This document shows positions 18,552 to 28,429 of a stretch of 64,000 nucleotides of DNA, piece by piece. This stretch comes from Azonexus sp. (GTDB lineage Bacteria; Pseudomonadota; Gammaproteobacteria; Burkholderiales; Rhodocyclaceae), in assembly GCA_031260295.1 (NCBI GenBank), contig JAIRKE010000035.1:45166-109165 (forward strand). Direction: 5' to 3'. The notes beneath the pieces were generated by a model, which made no database searches, had not been told where the DNA came from, and worked only from the letters and a program-made list of their open reading frames with translations. The position numbers were made by a program, and so were the translations under genes. Numbering within the stretch: position 1 is the stretch's first letter; every line of letters starts with the position of its first letter.

Positions 18552-19754
18552 CGCGCTGCGGTCACCGCCCTCGGCCAGATTCAACGTCTGGGTCGGGGCA
18601 TGCAAAAACTTGTTGGTCAGCCGCTGCGATAGTTGCTCGACCACTTTTTCTGGCGCCTCGCCGCGGGCCAGCAACTTCATCGCATGTTCCAACTCGTGGC
18701 GCCGCATGCGCTCGGCAGAATCGCGCAGCGAGCGGATCACTGGCACCGTGTCGCGCGCCGACAGCCAGCCGAGGAAGTCTTCGACCCGGTGATTGATGAT
18801 GGCCTCGGCCTCAATCACCGCCGCCTGCCGCGATTCGAGGCCGCTTTCGACCACCTGGGCAAGATCGTCGACGGTGTACAAAAAAACATCGTCGAGATCG
18901 CCAACCTCCTGCTCGATATCGCGCGGCACCGCTAGGTCGACCATGAACATCGGCCGGTGGCGGCGCGCCTTGACCGCTCGCTCGACCATGCCTAGGCCGA
19001 TGATCGGCAGCGGCGCGGCGGTGCAGGAGACAACGATGTCGTGGCGGGCCAAGTGCTCGGCCAGGTCGTCGAGGCGGATAGCGGTGCCCTGGTAGCGCTC
19101 GGCTAGGCCGCGGCCACGCTCCAGGGTACGGTTGGCAATGGTCACGCCTTTCGGCTGGCGGGCGCAGAAATGGGCGGCACACAATTCGATCATCTCGCCG
19201 GCACCGATGAAAATGATGTGCTGCTCCTCGATCGATTCGAAGATGCGCTCGGCCAGATGCACAGCGGCAGCGGCCATGGAAACGATGTTGGCGCCGATGG
19301 CGGTGGTGCTGCGCACTTCCTTGGCCACCGAGAAGGAACGCTGGAACAGCTTGTGCAACTGCGCGCCGAGCGTGCCGCTCTGCTCGGCAGCGCGCACCGC
19401 GTCTTTCATCTGGCCGAGAATCTGCGGCTCGCCGATGACCATCGAATCGAGACCGCTGGCAACGCGGAAGGCATGGCGGATCGCCGCCGGCTGATCGTGG
19501 GTATATAGGTAGGGCGCCAACTCACCGTGCGCGACCTGGTGGTAGCGGCTGAGCCAGTCGACGACCGCCTCCGGCGTCTCGGCAGCGCAGTAAATTTCGG
19601 TCCGGTTGCAGGTCGACAGAATCGCCACTTCCTTAACCGGCTGGCTGCGCATCAGATCGGCCAGCGCATGCGGCAGTTTCTCGCCGCCAAACGCCACGCG
19701 TTCACGAATAGCAAGCGGGGCGGAATGATGGTTGATGCCGAGGGTAAAAATCAC
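18504..19754 (-). CDS. hemA: Glutamyl-tRNA reductase
   Basis: A 416-residue NADPH-dependent enzyme that reduces glutamyl-tRNA(Glu) to glutamate-1-semialdehyde, the first step of tetrapyrrole synthesis. The catalytic cysteine is in [24 protein letters not shown] and the Rossmann segment [13 protein letters not shown] are conserved. The C-terminal dimerisation helix is present. Its last 48 bp are antisense to the end of the convergent GGDEF gene. Probable promoter is the extended -10 just upstream. Confidence 0.97.
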   Translation of the reverse strand: MIFTLGINHHSAPLAIRERVAFGGEKLPHALADLMRSQPVKEVAILSTCNRTEIYCAAETPEAVVDWLSRYHQVAHGELAPYLYTHDQPAAIRHAFRVASGLDSMVIGEPQILGQMKDAVRAAEQSGTLGAQLHKLFQRSFSVAKEVRSTTAIGANIVSMAAAAVHLAERIFESIEEQHIIFIGAGEMIELCAAHFCARQPKGVTIANRTLERGRGLAERYQGTAIRLDDLAEHLARHDIVVSCTAAPLPIIGLGMVERAVKARRHRPMFMVDLAVPRDIEQEVGDLDDVFLYTVDDLAQVVESGLESRQAAVIEAEAIINHRVEDFLGWLSARDTVPVIRSLRDSAERMRRHELEHAMKLLARGEAPEKVVEQLSQRLTNKFLHAPTQTLNLAEGGDRSALQLAASRLFHLHPGD

Positions 19755-19782
19755 CGGGTTAGGCTGGAAGACGCGGAACGGG

Positions 19783-19806
19783 GGCCGATTATAGCATCGG
19801 CCTTTT
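19783..19806 (-). promoter_or_regulatory. Extended -10 promoter of hemA embedded in a hairpin
   Basis: On the minus strand TGC-TATAAT (-10 hexamer at 19793-19788) forms an extended -10 about 33 bases from the hemA ATG; no good -35 is seen. The same bases form a perfect 7-bp stem, GGCCGAT/ATCGGCC (19783-19802), followed on the plus strand by TTTT. The hairpin could end antisense transcripts; the promoter reading is favoured for hemA. Confidence 0.45.
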
Positions 19807-19826
19807 ACCCCCTTCCTTGCCCTGGA

Positions 19827-20902
<1,076 letters not shown>

Positions 20903-20906
<4 letters not shown>

Positions 20907-21766
20907 GTTTTCTCCGGGGCAAGCACGGCGTTCAGCATGTCCGTCTCCTTCTTCATGCGCCACTCGACGATGGTCTTGGCGACCAGCGTGACCAACGCCA
21001 GCAGAGCCAGCACGGATGCCGCGGCGAAGGCGCCGACGGCGTTGTATTCGTTGTAGAGAATCTCGACATGCAGCGGCAGCGTGTTGGTCTCGCCGCGGAT
21101 GTGGCCGGAAACCACCGACACCGCGCCGAACTCACCCATCGCCCGGGCATTGGCCAAGATTACGCCGTACAGCAGGCCCCACTTGATATTGGGCAGCGTC
21201 ACTCGCCAGAACATCTGCCAGCCGGAAGCACCGAGCGACACCGCGGCCTCCTCCTCATCCTTGCCCTGCGCCTGCATCAGCGGAATCAGTTCGCGGGCGA
21301 TGAACGGGAAGGTGATGAACAGTGTCGCCAGGATCATGCCTGGCACAGCGAAGATGATTTTGATCTCGTGCGCCGACAACCACGGGCCGAATGCGCCCTG
21401 GGCACCAAAAAGCAGGATGAAAACCAAGCCGGCAACCACCGGCGAGACGGCGAACGGCAGGTCGATCAGGGTAATCAGCAGGCTCTTGCCGCGGAACTCG
21501 AACTTGGCGATGGCCCAAGCGGCGGCGACGCCAAAAGCAACGTTGAAGGGCAGTACGATCAGCGCGATCAGCACCGTCAGCCAGATCGCCGACAGAGTTT
21601 CCGGCTCGCGCAGCGCCGCCGCGTAGAGACCCCAACCCTGGGCCAGCGCCTCGACGAAGACAGCGACCAGCGGCAGACCGAGGAAGAAGAACAGGAAGCC
21701 GAGGCCAACCGTCAGCAGGACGATCCGAACCCACGCCGGTTCCTGGGTAGCGCGCGTCGATTTCAT
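20903..21766 (-). CDS. cysW: Sulfate ABC transporter permease CysW
   Basis: A 287-residue inner-membrane permease, one of two subunits forming the sulfate channel. Six hydrophobic segments are visible, and the cytoplasmic EAA loop that contacts CysA reads [45 protein letters not shown] is characteristic of CysW. The start overlaps the end of cysT by four bases, so the three transporter genes are translationally coupled. Confidence 0.96.
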
Positions 21767-22638
21767 CGTTCGTTTCCGCTGACGCGGCCGGCCGCCGCTT
21801 CGAGCGGCTCGGCGTTATGGTGACGGTTGGCGGTCCACCATTGCAGCAGGTTGATGGCCAGCAGCAGCAGGAAGGAAATGGCCAGCATGACCACGGCCAG
21901 CGCCGTCGCGCCGAGCACGTCATACTGTTCGAGCTTGGAGATGATCAAGAGCGGCACGATCTCGGAAACCAGCGGCAGGTTGCCGGCGATGAAAATAACC
22001 GAGCCGAACTCGCCGAGCGCCCGGGCAAAGGCCAGCGCAAAACCGGTCAACAAGGCCGGGAAGAGGGCTGGAAAAATGATCCGGACAAAGGTCTGGCCGC
22101 GCGAGGCGCCGAGCGAGGCGGCAGCCTCCTCGACCTCGGTCTCGATATCCTCGATTACCGGTTGCAGGGTGCGCACGACGAAGGGCAAGGTGATGAAGGT
22201 CAAGGCCACGACGATGCCGGCCGGCGTGTAGGCTATCTTGAAACCAAGCGGTTCAAGATAGCGGCCGAGCCAGCCGTTGCCGGCGTATAGCGTCGCCAAC
22301 GTGATGCCGGCAACGGCGGTAGGCAGGGCGAAAGGCAGATCGACCAGGGCATCGACCAGACGCTTGCCGGGAAAGGTGTAGCGCACCAGGATCCAGGCCA
22401 CGACCAACCCGAACACGGCATTGATACCGGCCGCCAGCAGCGAGGAGACGAAGGTCACGCGAAAAGCGGCCAGCGCGCGCTCGCCCAGCGCGATGTCGAG
22501 AATCTGGGCGAAGCTCAACTCGGCAGCCTTGAGGATCAGGCCGCCAAGCGGCAACAGGATCAGCAGCGATAGGTAGACCAACGTGTAGCCCAGCGCCAAG
22601 CCGAAACCGGGCAACACGCGGCGGGATTTGATGGACAT
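21763..22638 (-). CDS. cysT: Sulfate ABC transporter permease CysT (CysU)
   Basis: A 291-residue inner-membrane permease, partner of CysW. About six transmembrane segments, the EAA loop [20 protein letters not shown] and the family motif [16 protein letters not shown] are present. The ATG at 22638 gives the family-typical start ([19 protein letters not shown]); further upstream the frame overlaps the binding-protein gene. It lies about 40 bp after the binding-protein gene. Confidence 0.96.
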   Translation of the reverse strand: MSIKSRRVLPGFGLALGYTLVYLSLLILLPLGGLILKAAELSFAQILDIALGERALAAFRVTFVSSLLAAGINAVFGLVVAWILVRYTFPGKRLVDALVDLPFALPTAVAGITLATLYAGNGWLGRYLEPLGFKIAYTPAGIVVALTFITLPFVVRTLQPVIEDIETEVEEAAASLGASRGQTFVRIIFPALFPALLTGFALAFARALGEFGSVIFIAGNLPLVSEIVPLLIISKLEQYDVLGATALAVVMLAISFLLLLAINLLQWWTANRHHNAEPLEAAAGRVSGNER

Positions 22639-22675
22639 GCGGTTCTTTTCCGTGATGCGGCGGGCCGGCCGCGCC

Positions 22676-23674
22676 TTATTTGGCGACGTAAACCCGGTCG
22701 AAGGTACCACCGTCCTTGAAATGCGTGGCGAAAGCCTGTTTGGCGCTGCCGAATACTTCGTCGACAGTGAAGGTCTTGACCGCTGGGAAGGAAACCGCGT
22801 ACTTCTTCAGCAACTCCGGATCGCGCGGCCGCAGGTAGTTGCGCGCGGCATTCTCCTGGCCGTCCTTGGACCATAGATATTCCAGATAGGCGGTCGCCTG
22901 CTGGCGCGTGCCCTTCTTGTCTACCACCTTGTCGACGATGGCCACCGGGAACTCGGTCTGCATGGTCAGGCTGGGATAGACGACGGTGAACTCGCCCTTG
23001 CCAAACTCCTTGGCAATCATCTCGGCCTCGGATTCGAAGGTGATCAGTACGTCGCCGATGCGTCGCTGCATGAAGGTAGTGGTCGCGTCGCGGCCGCCGG
23101 CGGCAAGCAGCGGCGCGTTCTTCAACAGCTTGCCGAGGAATTCCTGCGCCGTCTTGTCGTCCCCGCCCGGCTGCCTGAGCGCCCACGCCCAGGCCGACAA
23201 GTAAGCATTGCGACCATTACCGGAGCTCTTCGGGTTCGGCATGATGATCTGTACGCCCGGCCCAGCCAGATCGGCCCAATCCTTCAGGTTTTTAGGATTG
23301 CCCTTGCGGACGACGAAAACCATCGCCGACGTGTAAGGCGAAGCATTGTTGGGGAATTTCCTGGCCCAATCCTTGGCCACCAGTCCCTTGTCGGCCAGAA
23401 ATTCGATGTCGTTGCCCTGGTTCATCGTCACCACGTCGGCCTCCAGGCCATCGGCGACGGCGCGCGCCTGCTTGCTCGAACCGGCATGCGACTGCCTCAG
23501 CTCCAGCGTTTCGCCGGTCTTGGCCTGCCAGTGTTTCTGGAACAGCGGATTGAAATCCCTGTACACGTCGCGGGCAACGTCGTAGGACACGTTGAGCAGC
23601 GTGGCGTCGGCCAGCGCGGCACTGGCCACCAAGCCAAACAGCAGGGTAGACAGGGTTTTGCGGACGGCATTCAT
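22676..23674 (-). CDS. sbp: Periplasmic sulfate-binding protein
   Basis: A 332-residue solute-binding protein delivering sulfate to CysTWA. A signal peptide ends at SAALADA, and the mature start LLNVSYDVARDVYRDFNPLF is typical of sulfate-binding proteins, with the ligand loop SHAGSSKQARAVADGLEADV. It is the first gene of the sbp-cysT-cysW-cysA operon and has a GGAG ribosome-binding site. Whether it prefers sulfate or thiosulfate (Sbp versus CysP) cannot be decided from sequence by eye. Confidence 0.93.
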   Translation of the reverse strand: MNAVRKTLSTLLFGLVASAALADATLLNVSYDVARDVYRDFNPLFQKHWQAKTGETLELRQSHAGSSKQARAVADGLEADVVTMNQGNDIEFLADKGLVAKDWARKFPNNASPYTSAMVFVVRKGNPKNLKDWADLAGPGVQIIMPNPKSSGNGRNAYLSAWAWALRQPGGDDKTAQEFLGKLLKNAPLLAAGGRDATTTFMQRRIGDVLITFESEAEMIAKEFGKGEFTVVYPSLTMQTEFPVAIVDKVVDKKGTRQQATAYLEYLWSKDGQENAARNYLRPRDPELLKKYAVSFPAVKTFTVDEVFGSAKQAFATHFKDGGTFDRVYVAK

Positions 23675-23710
23675 GCGGGAATTCTCCAGATCAGCGGCGG
23701 AACGTGAATG

Positions 23711-23760
23711 TAATGGAGAGATTTATAACCCCAAAGACAATAATTTAATTTAATTATTCC
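23711..23760 (-). promoter_or_regulatory. AT-rich near-palindrome upstream of the sulfate operon (possible CysB-type site)
   Basis: A 20-bp AT-only near-palindrome (23739-23758; 18 of 20 positions symmetric) lies about 65 bp before the sbp start, inside a short AT-rich block. Sulfate uptake operons are usually activated by CysB-family LysR regulators at AT-rich upstream sites, so this is a plausible binding site or UP element. TTATAAA (minus strand, near 23726-23720) could serve as part of a -10. Confidence 0.4.
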
Positions 23761-23856
23761 GTTTCGACCTAATCGAGCCGCCAGCCAGCCACCGCCGCTC
23801 TGTTCCCCGGGCCGGCGAGCGGCTATCATTCGCCATTCTCCCTGCTGCCGCCGACC

Positions 23857-24447
23857 ATGATGCGCCTATCCCTGCCCGCCACGCTCCTGCTCTCCGTCCT
23901 GCTCGCCGCCTGCGCCGGCAACCGCGAAGCTTCGCCGATCAAGCGACTGGAACAGAGCGGACCGCTCAAGGTCAATCCCGGCCTGCTCGGCCAGCCGGTG
24001 CCGGCCCAGGCGACTCCGGTCGCTGCTCCGGCCCAGCCGGTAGCCAGCGTTACCGAACCGGCGGCACCCACCGAGAAGATGCCGGCCCCGCCCGTGGCAA
24101 GCGTCCCGCAAAATCCGCGCAGCCTCTACTTCGATTACAAGAGCGCCGAACTCAAGGACGCGGACCGCCAAGCCCTGCGCGCCCATGCCCGCTACCTGGC
24201 AGCCAACCCGCAGGCACGCCTGCGCATCGAGGGCAATGCCGACGAGCGCGGCGGCGACCGCTACAACCTGCAACTCGGCGAACAGCGTGCCGCCGCCGTG
24301 CGCGCCGCCCTGCTCGCCGAGGGCGCAGCGGAGCGGCAGATCACCATCAAGTCGCTGGGCAGGTCGCAGCCCAAGCGCCAGGAAAGCGACGAGGCGTCGT
24401 GGGCCGAGAACCGCCGCGCCGACCTGATCTACGAGAACGAAAAGTAG
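23857..24447 (+). CDS. OmpA-family (Pal-like) outer-membrane lipoprotein
   Basis: A 196-residue lipoprotein. The signal peptide ends in a lipobox LLAAC, giving a lipid-anchored cysteine near residue 19. A proline/alanine-rich linker (about 45-85) leads to an OmpA C-terminal domain with LYFDYKSAELKD and IEGNADERGGDRYNLQLGEQ, the peptidoglycan (diaminopimelate)-binding motif. Unlike the classical pal, it is not next to tolB, so it is probably a paralogue. It faces ftsX convergently; a small hairpin around 24449-24474 separates them. Confidence 0.85.
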   Translation: MMRLSLPATLLLSVLLAACAGNREASPIKRLEQSGPLKVNPGLLGQPVPAQATPVAAPAQPVASVTEPAAPTEKMPAPPVASVPQNPRSLYFDYKSAELKDADRQALRAHARYLAANPQARLRIEGNADERGGDRYNLQLGEQRAAAVRAALLAEGAAERQITIKSLGRSQPKRQESDEASWAENRRADLIYENEK

Positions 24448-24498
24448 TAACCGTCTGTCGCCACGGCGACGGTATGGAGAAAGTCGCGCCGGCCGCGA

Positions 24499-25398
24499 CT
24501 AGTCGAACCGGCGCAGCGACAGGCTGACTGACAACTGGGCGCCGAGCCAGCCGAGCAGCGCCCCGCCGGCACCGAGCACGGCAGCGCCGCTGGCAGCCGG
24601 CGCCTGCAGGGCGAAAGCGGTGCCGTAGAGTGTCGCCAGTTCGCCTACCGGCCCGGCCAGCAGACGCAGCCCGGCCAATACCAGGGCGGCAGCGAGCAGG
24701 CCGCCGAGGGCGCCTTGCAGCGCGCCGTAGTAGTAGAACGGCCGGCGGATGAACGCATCGGTAGCGCCAATCATCCGCGCCACCTCGATTTCGGCGGCCT
24801 GGGCCATGACCTGCAGGCGGATGGTGTTGAAAGTTACCGCCACCAGACCGGCGGCGAACAGCCCCGCGAGCAACGCCAGCGCCAACCGGCCAAGACGCAG
24901 AAAAGCGTCGAAGCGCTTGACCCAGGCCGAGTCGAGCTGCACGTGGGCGACCTTGGGCCAGCCGGCAAGTTCCTGGCTGAGGGCTTCGAGCGCCGCCGGC
25001 CCGGTGTCCTGCGGCTCGACGATGAAGGCGTCGGGCAAGGGGTTGCGCGGCAGGCTGGCGACGATTTCGGCCATGCCCTCGGTCTGCTGCAAGCGTTGTA
25101 GAGCTTCCTCGCGCGGCACGAAGCGCCAGTTGAGGCCGCCGGCCTGACGCAGCCGGCTGGCGATTTCGTCGGCTTCCTGGCGGCTGGCGCCGGGTTCCAT
25201 GAACACGCTGATCTGCTTGACGCCGGCGGCGCGGCTGCCGAGTTCGCGCAGGTTGTCGAGTAGCACATAGCCGAGGGCCGGCAGGGTCAACGCGATGCCA
25301 ATCACCAACAGCGATAGCACGGTGCTCATCGGCGCCACGAACAGCCGGCGGAAGGCTCCAGCCAGGGCGGCGCGGTGCTGGGTCAGCCAGGCGCTCAC
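24499..25398 (-). CDS. ftsX: Cell division protein FtsX
   Basis: A 299-residue inner-membrane subunit of the FtsEX complex, which activates peptidoglycan hydrolases at the division septum. It has an N-terminal cytoplasmic stretch, a first transmembrane segment (VLSLLVIGIALTLPALGYVL), a periplasmic loop of ~100 residues, and three C-terminal transmembrane segments. The start overlaps the ftsE stop by four bases, so the pair is translationally coupled. Confidence 0.94.
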   Translation of the reverse strand: MSAWLTQHRAALAGAFRRLFVAPMSTVLSLLVIGIALTLPALGYVLLDNLRELGSRAAGVKQISVFMEPGASRQEADEIASRLRQAGGLNWRFVPREEALQRLQQTEGMAEIVASLPRNPLPDAFIVEPQDTGPAALEALSQELAGWPKVAHVQLDSAWVKRFDAFLRLGRLALALLAGLFAAGLVAVTFNTIRLQVMAQAAEIEVARMIGATDAFIRRPFYYYGALQGALGGLLAAALVLAGLRLLAGPVGELATLYGTAFALQAPAASGAAVLGAGGALLGWLGAQLSVSLSLRRFD

Positions 25399-26045
25399 AG
25401 CAGCCTCCCGTGGTCGAGGCGCAAGACATTGGGATGGCAGTAGTCGATCCAGCTTTCATCGTGGGTGGCGACGACGACGGTAACGCCGACGCGATGAAAA
25501 TCGGCGAACAGGTCGAGGATAGCGCGCGCCGATTCAACATCGAGATTGGCTGTCGGCTCGTCAGCCAGCAGCACGGTGGGCCGGTTGACCACGGCACGGG
25601 CGATGGCCAGGCGCTGCTGCTCGCCGCCGGAGAGGGCGATCGGATTAGCCTTCTCGCGTGCCAGCAGACCAACCTTGTCGAGCGCCGCCTGGGCACGGCG
25701 GATGGCGTCGCGACGCGGCAGGCCGGCGATCAGCAGCGGCAACAACACGTTGTCCAGCGCGCTGCGATCGAACAACAGTTTCTGGTCCTGAAAGACCAGG
25801 CCGAAATGCCGGCGCACATAGGGAATGGCGCTGCGCCGCAGGGCCGACAGGTTCTGCCCATTGACCACCAGACTGCCGGCAGTCGGCCGCTCGATCGAAG
25901 CAATCAGCTTGACCAGCGTCGTTTTGCCGGCGCCGGAATGGCCGCCGATCAGCACCATCTGCCCGGCGCTGATCTCGAAGCTGATATCGCGCACGGCCTC
26001 ATAACCGCCGGGATAGCGTTTGGTCAGGTTACTGGCGACGATCAT
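25395..26045 (-). CDS. ftsE: Cell division ATP-binding protein FtsE
   Basis: A 216-residue ABC ATPase partner of FtsX. Walker A is GGHSGAGKTTLVKLIA, signature LSGGEQQRLAIARAV and Walker B VLLADEPTANLD. Full length and intact. Its ATG at 26045 is only two bases from the last base of an attC-like site, and the sequence just upstream (GGGCGTTAACCC) contains no evident Shine-Dalgarno. In related bacteria ftsE follows ftsY directly; here two cassettes intervene, so translation initiation and transcription of ftsEX may have been altered. Confidence 0.95.
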   Translation of the reverse strand: MIVASNLTKRYPGGYEAVRDISFEISAGQMVLIGGHSGAGKTTLVKLIASIERPTAGSLVVNGQNLSALRRSAIPYVRRHFGLVFQDQKLLFDRSALDNVLLPLLIAGLPRRDAIRRAQAALDKVGLLAREKANPIALSGGEQQRLAIARAVVNRPTVLLADEPTANLDVESARAILDLFADFHRVGVTVVVATHDESWIDYCHPNVLRLDHGRLL

Positions 26046-26046
26046 G

Positions 26047-26103
26047 GGTTAACGCCCAGATTAAGCGGAGGCGAAACCGTTCGGGTTGAGCACGATGCTA
26101 GGC
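26047..26103 (-). repeat. attC-like site of cassette B
   Basis: A 57-bp imperfect palindrome with the same length and layout as the site at 26665-26721; they agree at roughly 40 of 57 positions, including TAACGCCCA near one end and CGGGTTGAGC near the other. Outer boxes are GCTAGGC (26097-26103) and GGTTAAC (26047-26053), more degenerate than in the other site. It ends two bases before the ftsE start codon. Confidence 0.7.
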
Positions 26104-26137
26104 ACCGACGCTGATTTAGCGTGTAGTCTAGTTGTTC

Positions 26138-26647
26138 TCATTGCATGGAACCCTCTGCTGGGCCTGACAGCTTATCGAATGCCTCGATGTACTCATTTAA
26201 ATACCCCCAAAGGCTGAAGGCGGTGTACTCGTGCATGTATATTTCCGCGGATTGCGTATCCGCATACACAGGGCGTATCACAAACGTTGGGCCTTTATCA
26301 GCGAATGAACAGGACTCAACTCTCGTTTTTTTTGTTGAGTTACCAGCTTCAACGGATGAAATATCTGGTTTTTCATCAATCAACGTGTGATACGGGTGAC
26401 GAGCAGGCAATGCCTGAACAAGAGCCGGATCGGCTTTTGCTTTGAGCATGAATTGACCATGCCGACCTGTCTCAATGTATTCCAACAATGCCTGTATGAG
26501 ACGAGCGAGTTGCGGGGCCGGCCAGTGTGATAAATTTTCTGTGCCATCAAAGTATCGAAACTTGATGCACATACCAACTGGCAAACCAGACACGCCGATC
26601 ATTCCTGCCTCAAAGCTCGATACTGGATTTTCGATGGGAGATTTCAT
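26138..26647 (-). CDS. Cassette-borne hypothetical protein B
   Basis: A 169-residue protein with no recognised domain, not membrane-spanning and without signal peptide. The start at 26647 has a TAGGAAA box about ten bases upstream, and that box begins just after the preceding attC-like site, the tight spacing typical of gene cassettes. Aromatic and polar residues are mixed through the C-terminal half (IYMHEYTAFSLWGYLNEYIE). Its composition is far more AT-rich than ftsE and ftsY. Function unknown; cassettes frequently encode uncharacterised or defence-related proteins. Confidence 0.7.
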   Translation of the reverse strand: MKSPIENPVSSFEAGMIGVSGLPVGMCIKFRYFDGTENLSHWPAPQLARLIQALLEYIETGRHGQFMLKAKADPALVQALPARHPYHTLIDEKPDISSVEAGNSTKKTRVESCSFADKGPTFVIRPVYADTQSAEIYMHEYTAFSLWGYLNEYIEAFDKLSGPAEGSMQ

Positions 26648-26664
26648 TGTGATGGTTTCCTAAT

Positions 26665-26721
26665 GCCTAACGCCCAAGCCAACCGGCGCCGAAGGCGTCC
26701 GGGTTGAGCGCAATGTTAGGC
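26665..26721 (-). repeat. attC-like site of cassette A
   Basis: A 57-bp imperfect palindrome bounded by perfect inverse cores GCCTAAC (26665-26671) and GTTAGGC (26715-26721). The inner arms (AAGCCAACC and GGGTTGAGC) pair with mismatches around a loop containing GGCGCCGAAGGCG. Length, R-boxes and arm order match short integron attC sites. The C-terminus of cassette A's protein is encoded within it. Confidence 0.8.
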
Positions 26722-27263
26722 GCCAAGTTTATGCTTTTCAGCATAGATGCAACAACCGGTCTTTCTGTGGCGACTCGTTTGAGCAGAAACTCTGGCTTAG
26801 AGCCAATGAACAAAAATGAGCCAATTTGCAGTGCATAGGGCCACTTTTTTACTCCCAATTCTGGCTGAGTTTGCATCCAAGAAAAGGCTTTTGATATAAG
26901 TTTAAGTGGCATATAAGGTTGCCGATAGCCAAGGTATCTGTAAAACTGAAACTGCGGTCTTATAAAAACATTTGAATTTGCCCAAATATAGAGTGATGGC
27001 TGATCTTCTAATATGAAACCCTCACGACTATTGCTTATGTCATTCGGACCTGTTTTTACTGTTTCGAGAATGCAAAAATAGAAAGGAGGTTTTTTTCGGA
27101 TGGATAAGTTTTCTTGAAAAGCTTGCTCTATGCGTTGAAAAATATCTGCATCAAAATCCCAGCGGACCCAAAATTTTGGATTGGGAAAAATATTTCTTGT
27201 GCGCCCTTTCAGTCTTACGGGAAAGTACACATGCAGCAATGGCTTGTTCTCATGTAATTGCAT
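26667..27263 (-). CDS. Cassette-borne hypothetical protein A
   Basis: A 198-residue protein with no recognised family. It is rich in aromatic residues (FYRYLGYRQPYMPLKL, WPYALQIGSFLFIG) and lysine, and has no signal peptide. The stop codon lies inside the attC-like site, so the last ~16 residues (NPDAFGAGWLGR end) are attC-encoded, a common feature of cassette genes. The base composition is strongly AT-rich relative to the flanking division genes. The start at 27263 lies about 36 bases after the GTTAGGC boundary. Confidence 0.7.
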   Translation of the reverse strand: MQLHENKPLLHVYFPVRLKGRTRNIFPNPKFWVRWDFDADIFQRIEQAFQENLSIRKKPPFYFCILETVKTGPNDISNSREGFILEDQPSLYIWANSNVFIRPQFQFYRYLGYRQPYMPLKLISKAFSWMQTQPELGVKKWPYALQIGSFLFIGSKPEFLLKRVATERPVVASMLKSINLAPNIALNPDAFGAGWLGR

Positions 27264-27299
27264 ATGACTTTTGAGTTGATGCGAGATTTGAAAATGATA

Positions 27300-27306
27300 G
27301 CCTAAC
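27300..27306 (-). repeat. GTTAGGC core at the upstream cassette boundary
   Basis: On the minus strand a GTTAGGC core stands between the ftsY stop (27337) and cassette A. A second GTTAAGC lies 20 bases closer to ftsY (27326-27320), and CGTTA/TAACG form a short inverted repeat between them. This may be the remnant of an older attC or a secondary integration site. Confidence 0.5.
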
Positions 27307-27336
27307 TACGTTATGGACAGTCCCGCTTAACGACGT

Positions 27337-28323
27337 TCACTCAAACAACGCCTCAACAAAATCCCTAGCCGAGAAAGGCCGCAAATCATCAATCTGCTCA
27401 CCAATTCCGATGAAGCGGATCGGTTTCGGGCACTGGCGGGCGATGGCGGCGACGACGCCGCCCTTGGCGGTACCGTCGAGCTTGGTGACGATCAGGCCGG
27501 TCACCTGGACCGCCTTGTCGAAAGCCTTGACCTGCTGCAGGGCGTTCTGGCCGATATTGGCGTCGAGCACCAGCAGCGTCTCGTGCGGACCGTCCGGCTC
27601 GACTTTCTGGATCACCCGGCGGACCTTGGCGATTTCCTCCATCAGATGTAATTGGGTCGGCAGGCGACCGGCGGTATCGGCTAGCACGATGTCGATGCCA
27701 CGCGCCTTGGCCGCCGAGATGGCGTCGAAGATCACCGCCGCCGGATCGCCCGACTCCTGGGCGACGACTGTCACGTTGTTGCGCTCGCCCCAGGTCTGCA
27801 ACTGCTCGCGGGCAGCGGCGCGGAAGGTATCGCCGGCAGCCAGCAGCACGCTCTTGCCCTGGTTCTGAAAATACTTGGCCAGCTTGCCGATGGAGGTCGT
27901 CTTGCCGGCGCCGTTGACGCCGGCGATCATGATCACGTAAGGCTTGTGGCCGACGATTTCGAGCGGCTGCTCCAGGGGTTGCAGGATGTCGAGCAGCGCC
28001 TCGGCCAGCGCCTGTTGGATGGCCTGCGGTGTTTCCAACTTGTCGCGCTTGGCGGCCTTTTTCAATTCGTCGAGTAAGTGAGTGGTCGCTTCGATGCCGA
28101 CGTCCGAGGTCAGCAGCAGGCTTTCCAACTCTTCGAGCAGTTCGTCGTCGACCTTGCCGCGGGCAAAAATCGACTTGAGCTTGCCGCCCCACTGGGCACG
28201 GGTGCGGGCCAGCCCCTGGAACAGGCGCTCGCGCCATGACGGCGCAGTAGCGGGGGTGACAACGGGAACGGCGGCAGATTCGCCCTGGGCGTCCGGCGCG
28301 GATTTTTTCAGGAAACTAAACAT
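27337..28323 (-). CDS. ftsY: Signal recognition particle receptor FtsY
   Basis: A 328-residue SRP GTPase docking ribosome-nascent chain complexes to the inner membrane. The NG domain shows G1 [34 protein letters not shown], and [10 protein letters not shown]. The N-terminal acidic region is short. It is divergent from the M16 peptidase genes. The ftsE-ftsX pair that would normally follow directly is displaced by the cassette array. Confidence 0.96.
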   Translation of the reverse strand: MFSFLKKSAPDAQGESAAVPVVTPATAPSWRERLFQGLARTRAQWGGKLKSIFARGKVDDELLEELESLLLTSDVGIEATTHLLDELKKAAKRDKLETPQAIQQALAEALLDILQPLEQPLEIVGHKPYVIMIAGVNGAGKTTSIGKLAKYFQNQGKSVLLAAGDTFRAAAREQLQTWGERNNVTVVAQESGDPAAVIFDAISAAKARGIDIVLADTAGRLPTQLHLMEEIAKVRRVIQKVEPDGPHETLLVLDANIGQNALQQVKAFDKAVQVTGLIVTKLDGTAKGGVVAAIARQCPKPIRFIGIGEQIDDLRPFSARDFVEALFE

Positions 28324-28429
28324 GGGAGCAGAGGTCTCAGGGCAAGCTGACAGGCAGGCGACAAGCCGTTAAGATGCCGTGCGAGTCGAAAAATCAGCCC
28401 TGAATTCTAGCAGAAAGCCCCTACCCCCC

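Larger units (their letters stand above)
26047..27306 (-). mobile_element. Two-cassette integron-type array without integrase (CALIN-like)
   Basis: Between ftsY and ftsE lie two AT-rich genes of unknown function, each followed (in minus-strand direction) by a 57-bp attC-like site, and preceded by a GTTAGGC core at 27306-27300. Taking recombination at G|TTAGGC, cassette A spans about 27305-26671 and cassette B 26670-26053. No integrase gene is present in the window. The arrangement fits a cluster of attC sites lacking integrase, or cassette insertion at a secondary site. The call is from sequence symmetry and layout; it has not been checked with a covariance model. Confidence 0.75.
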
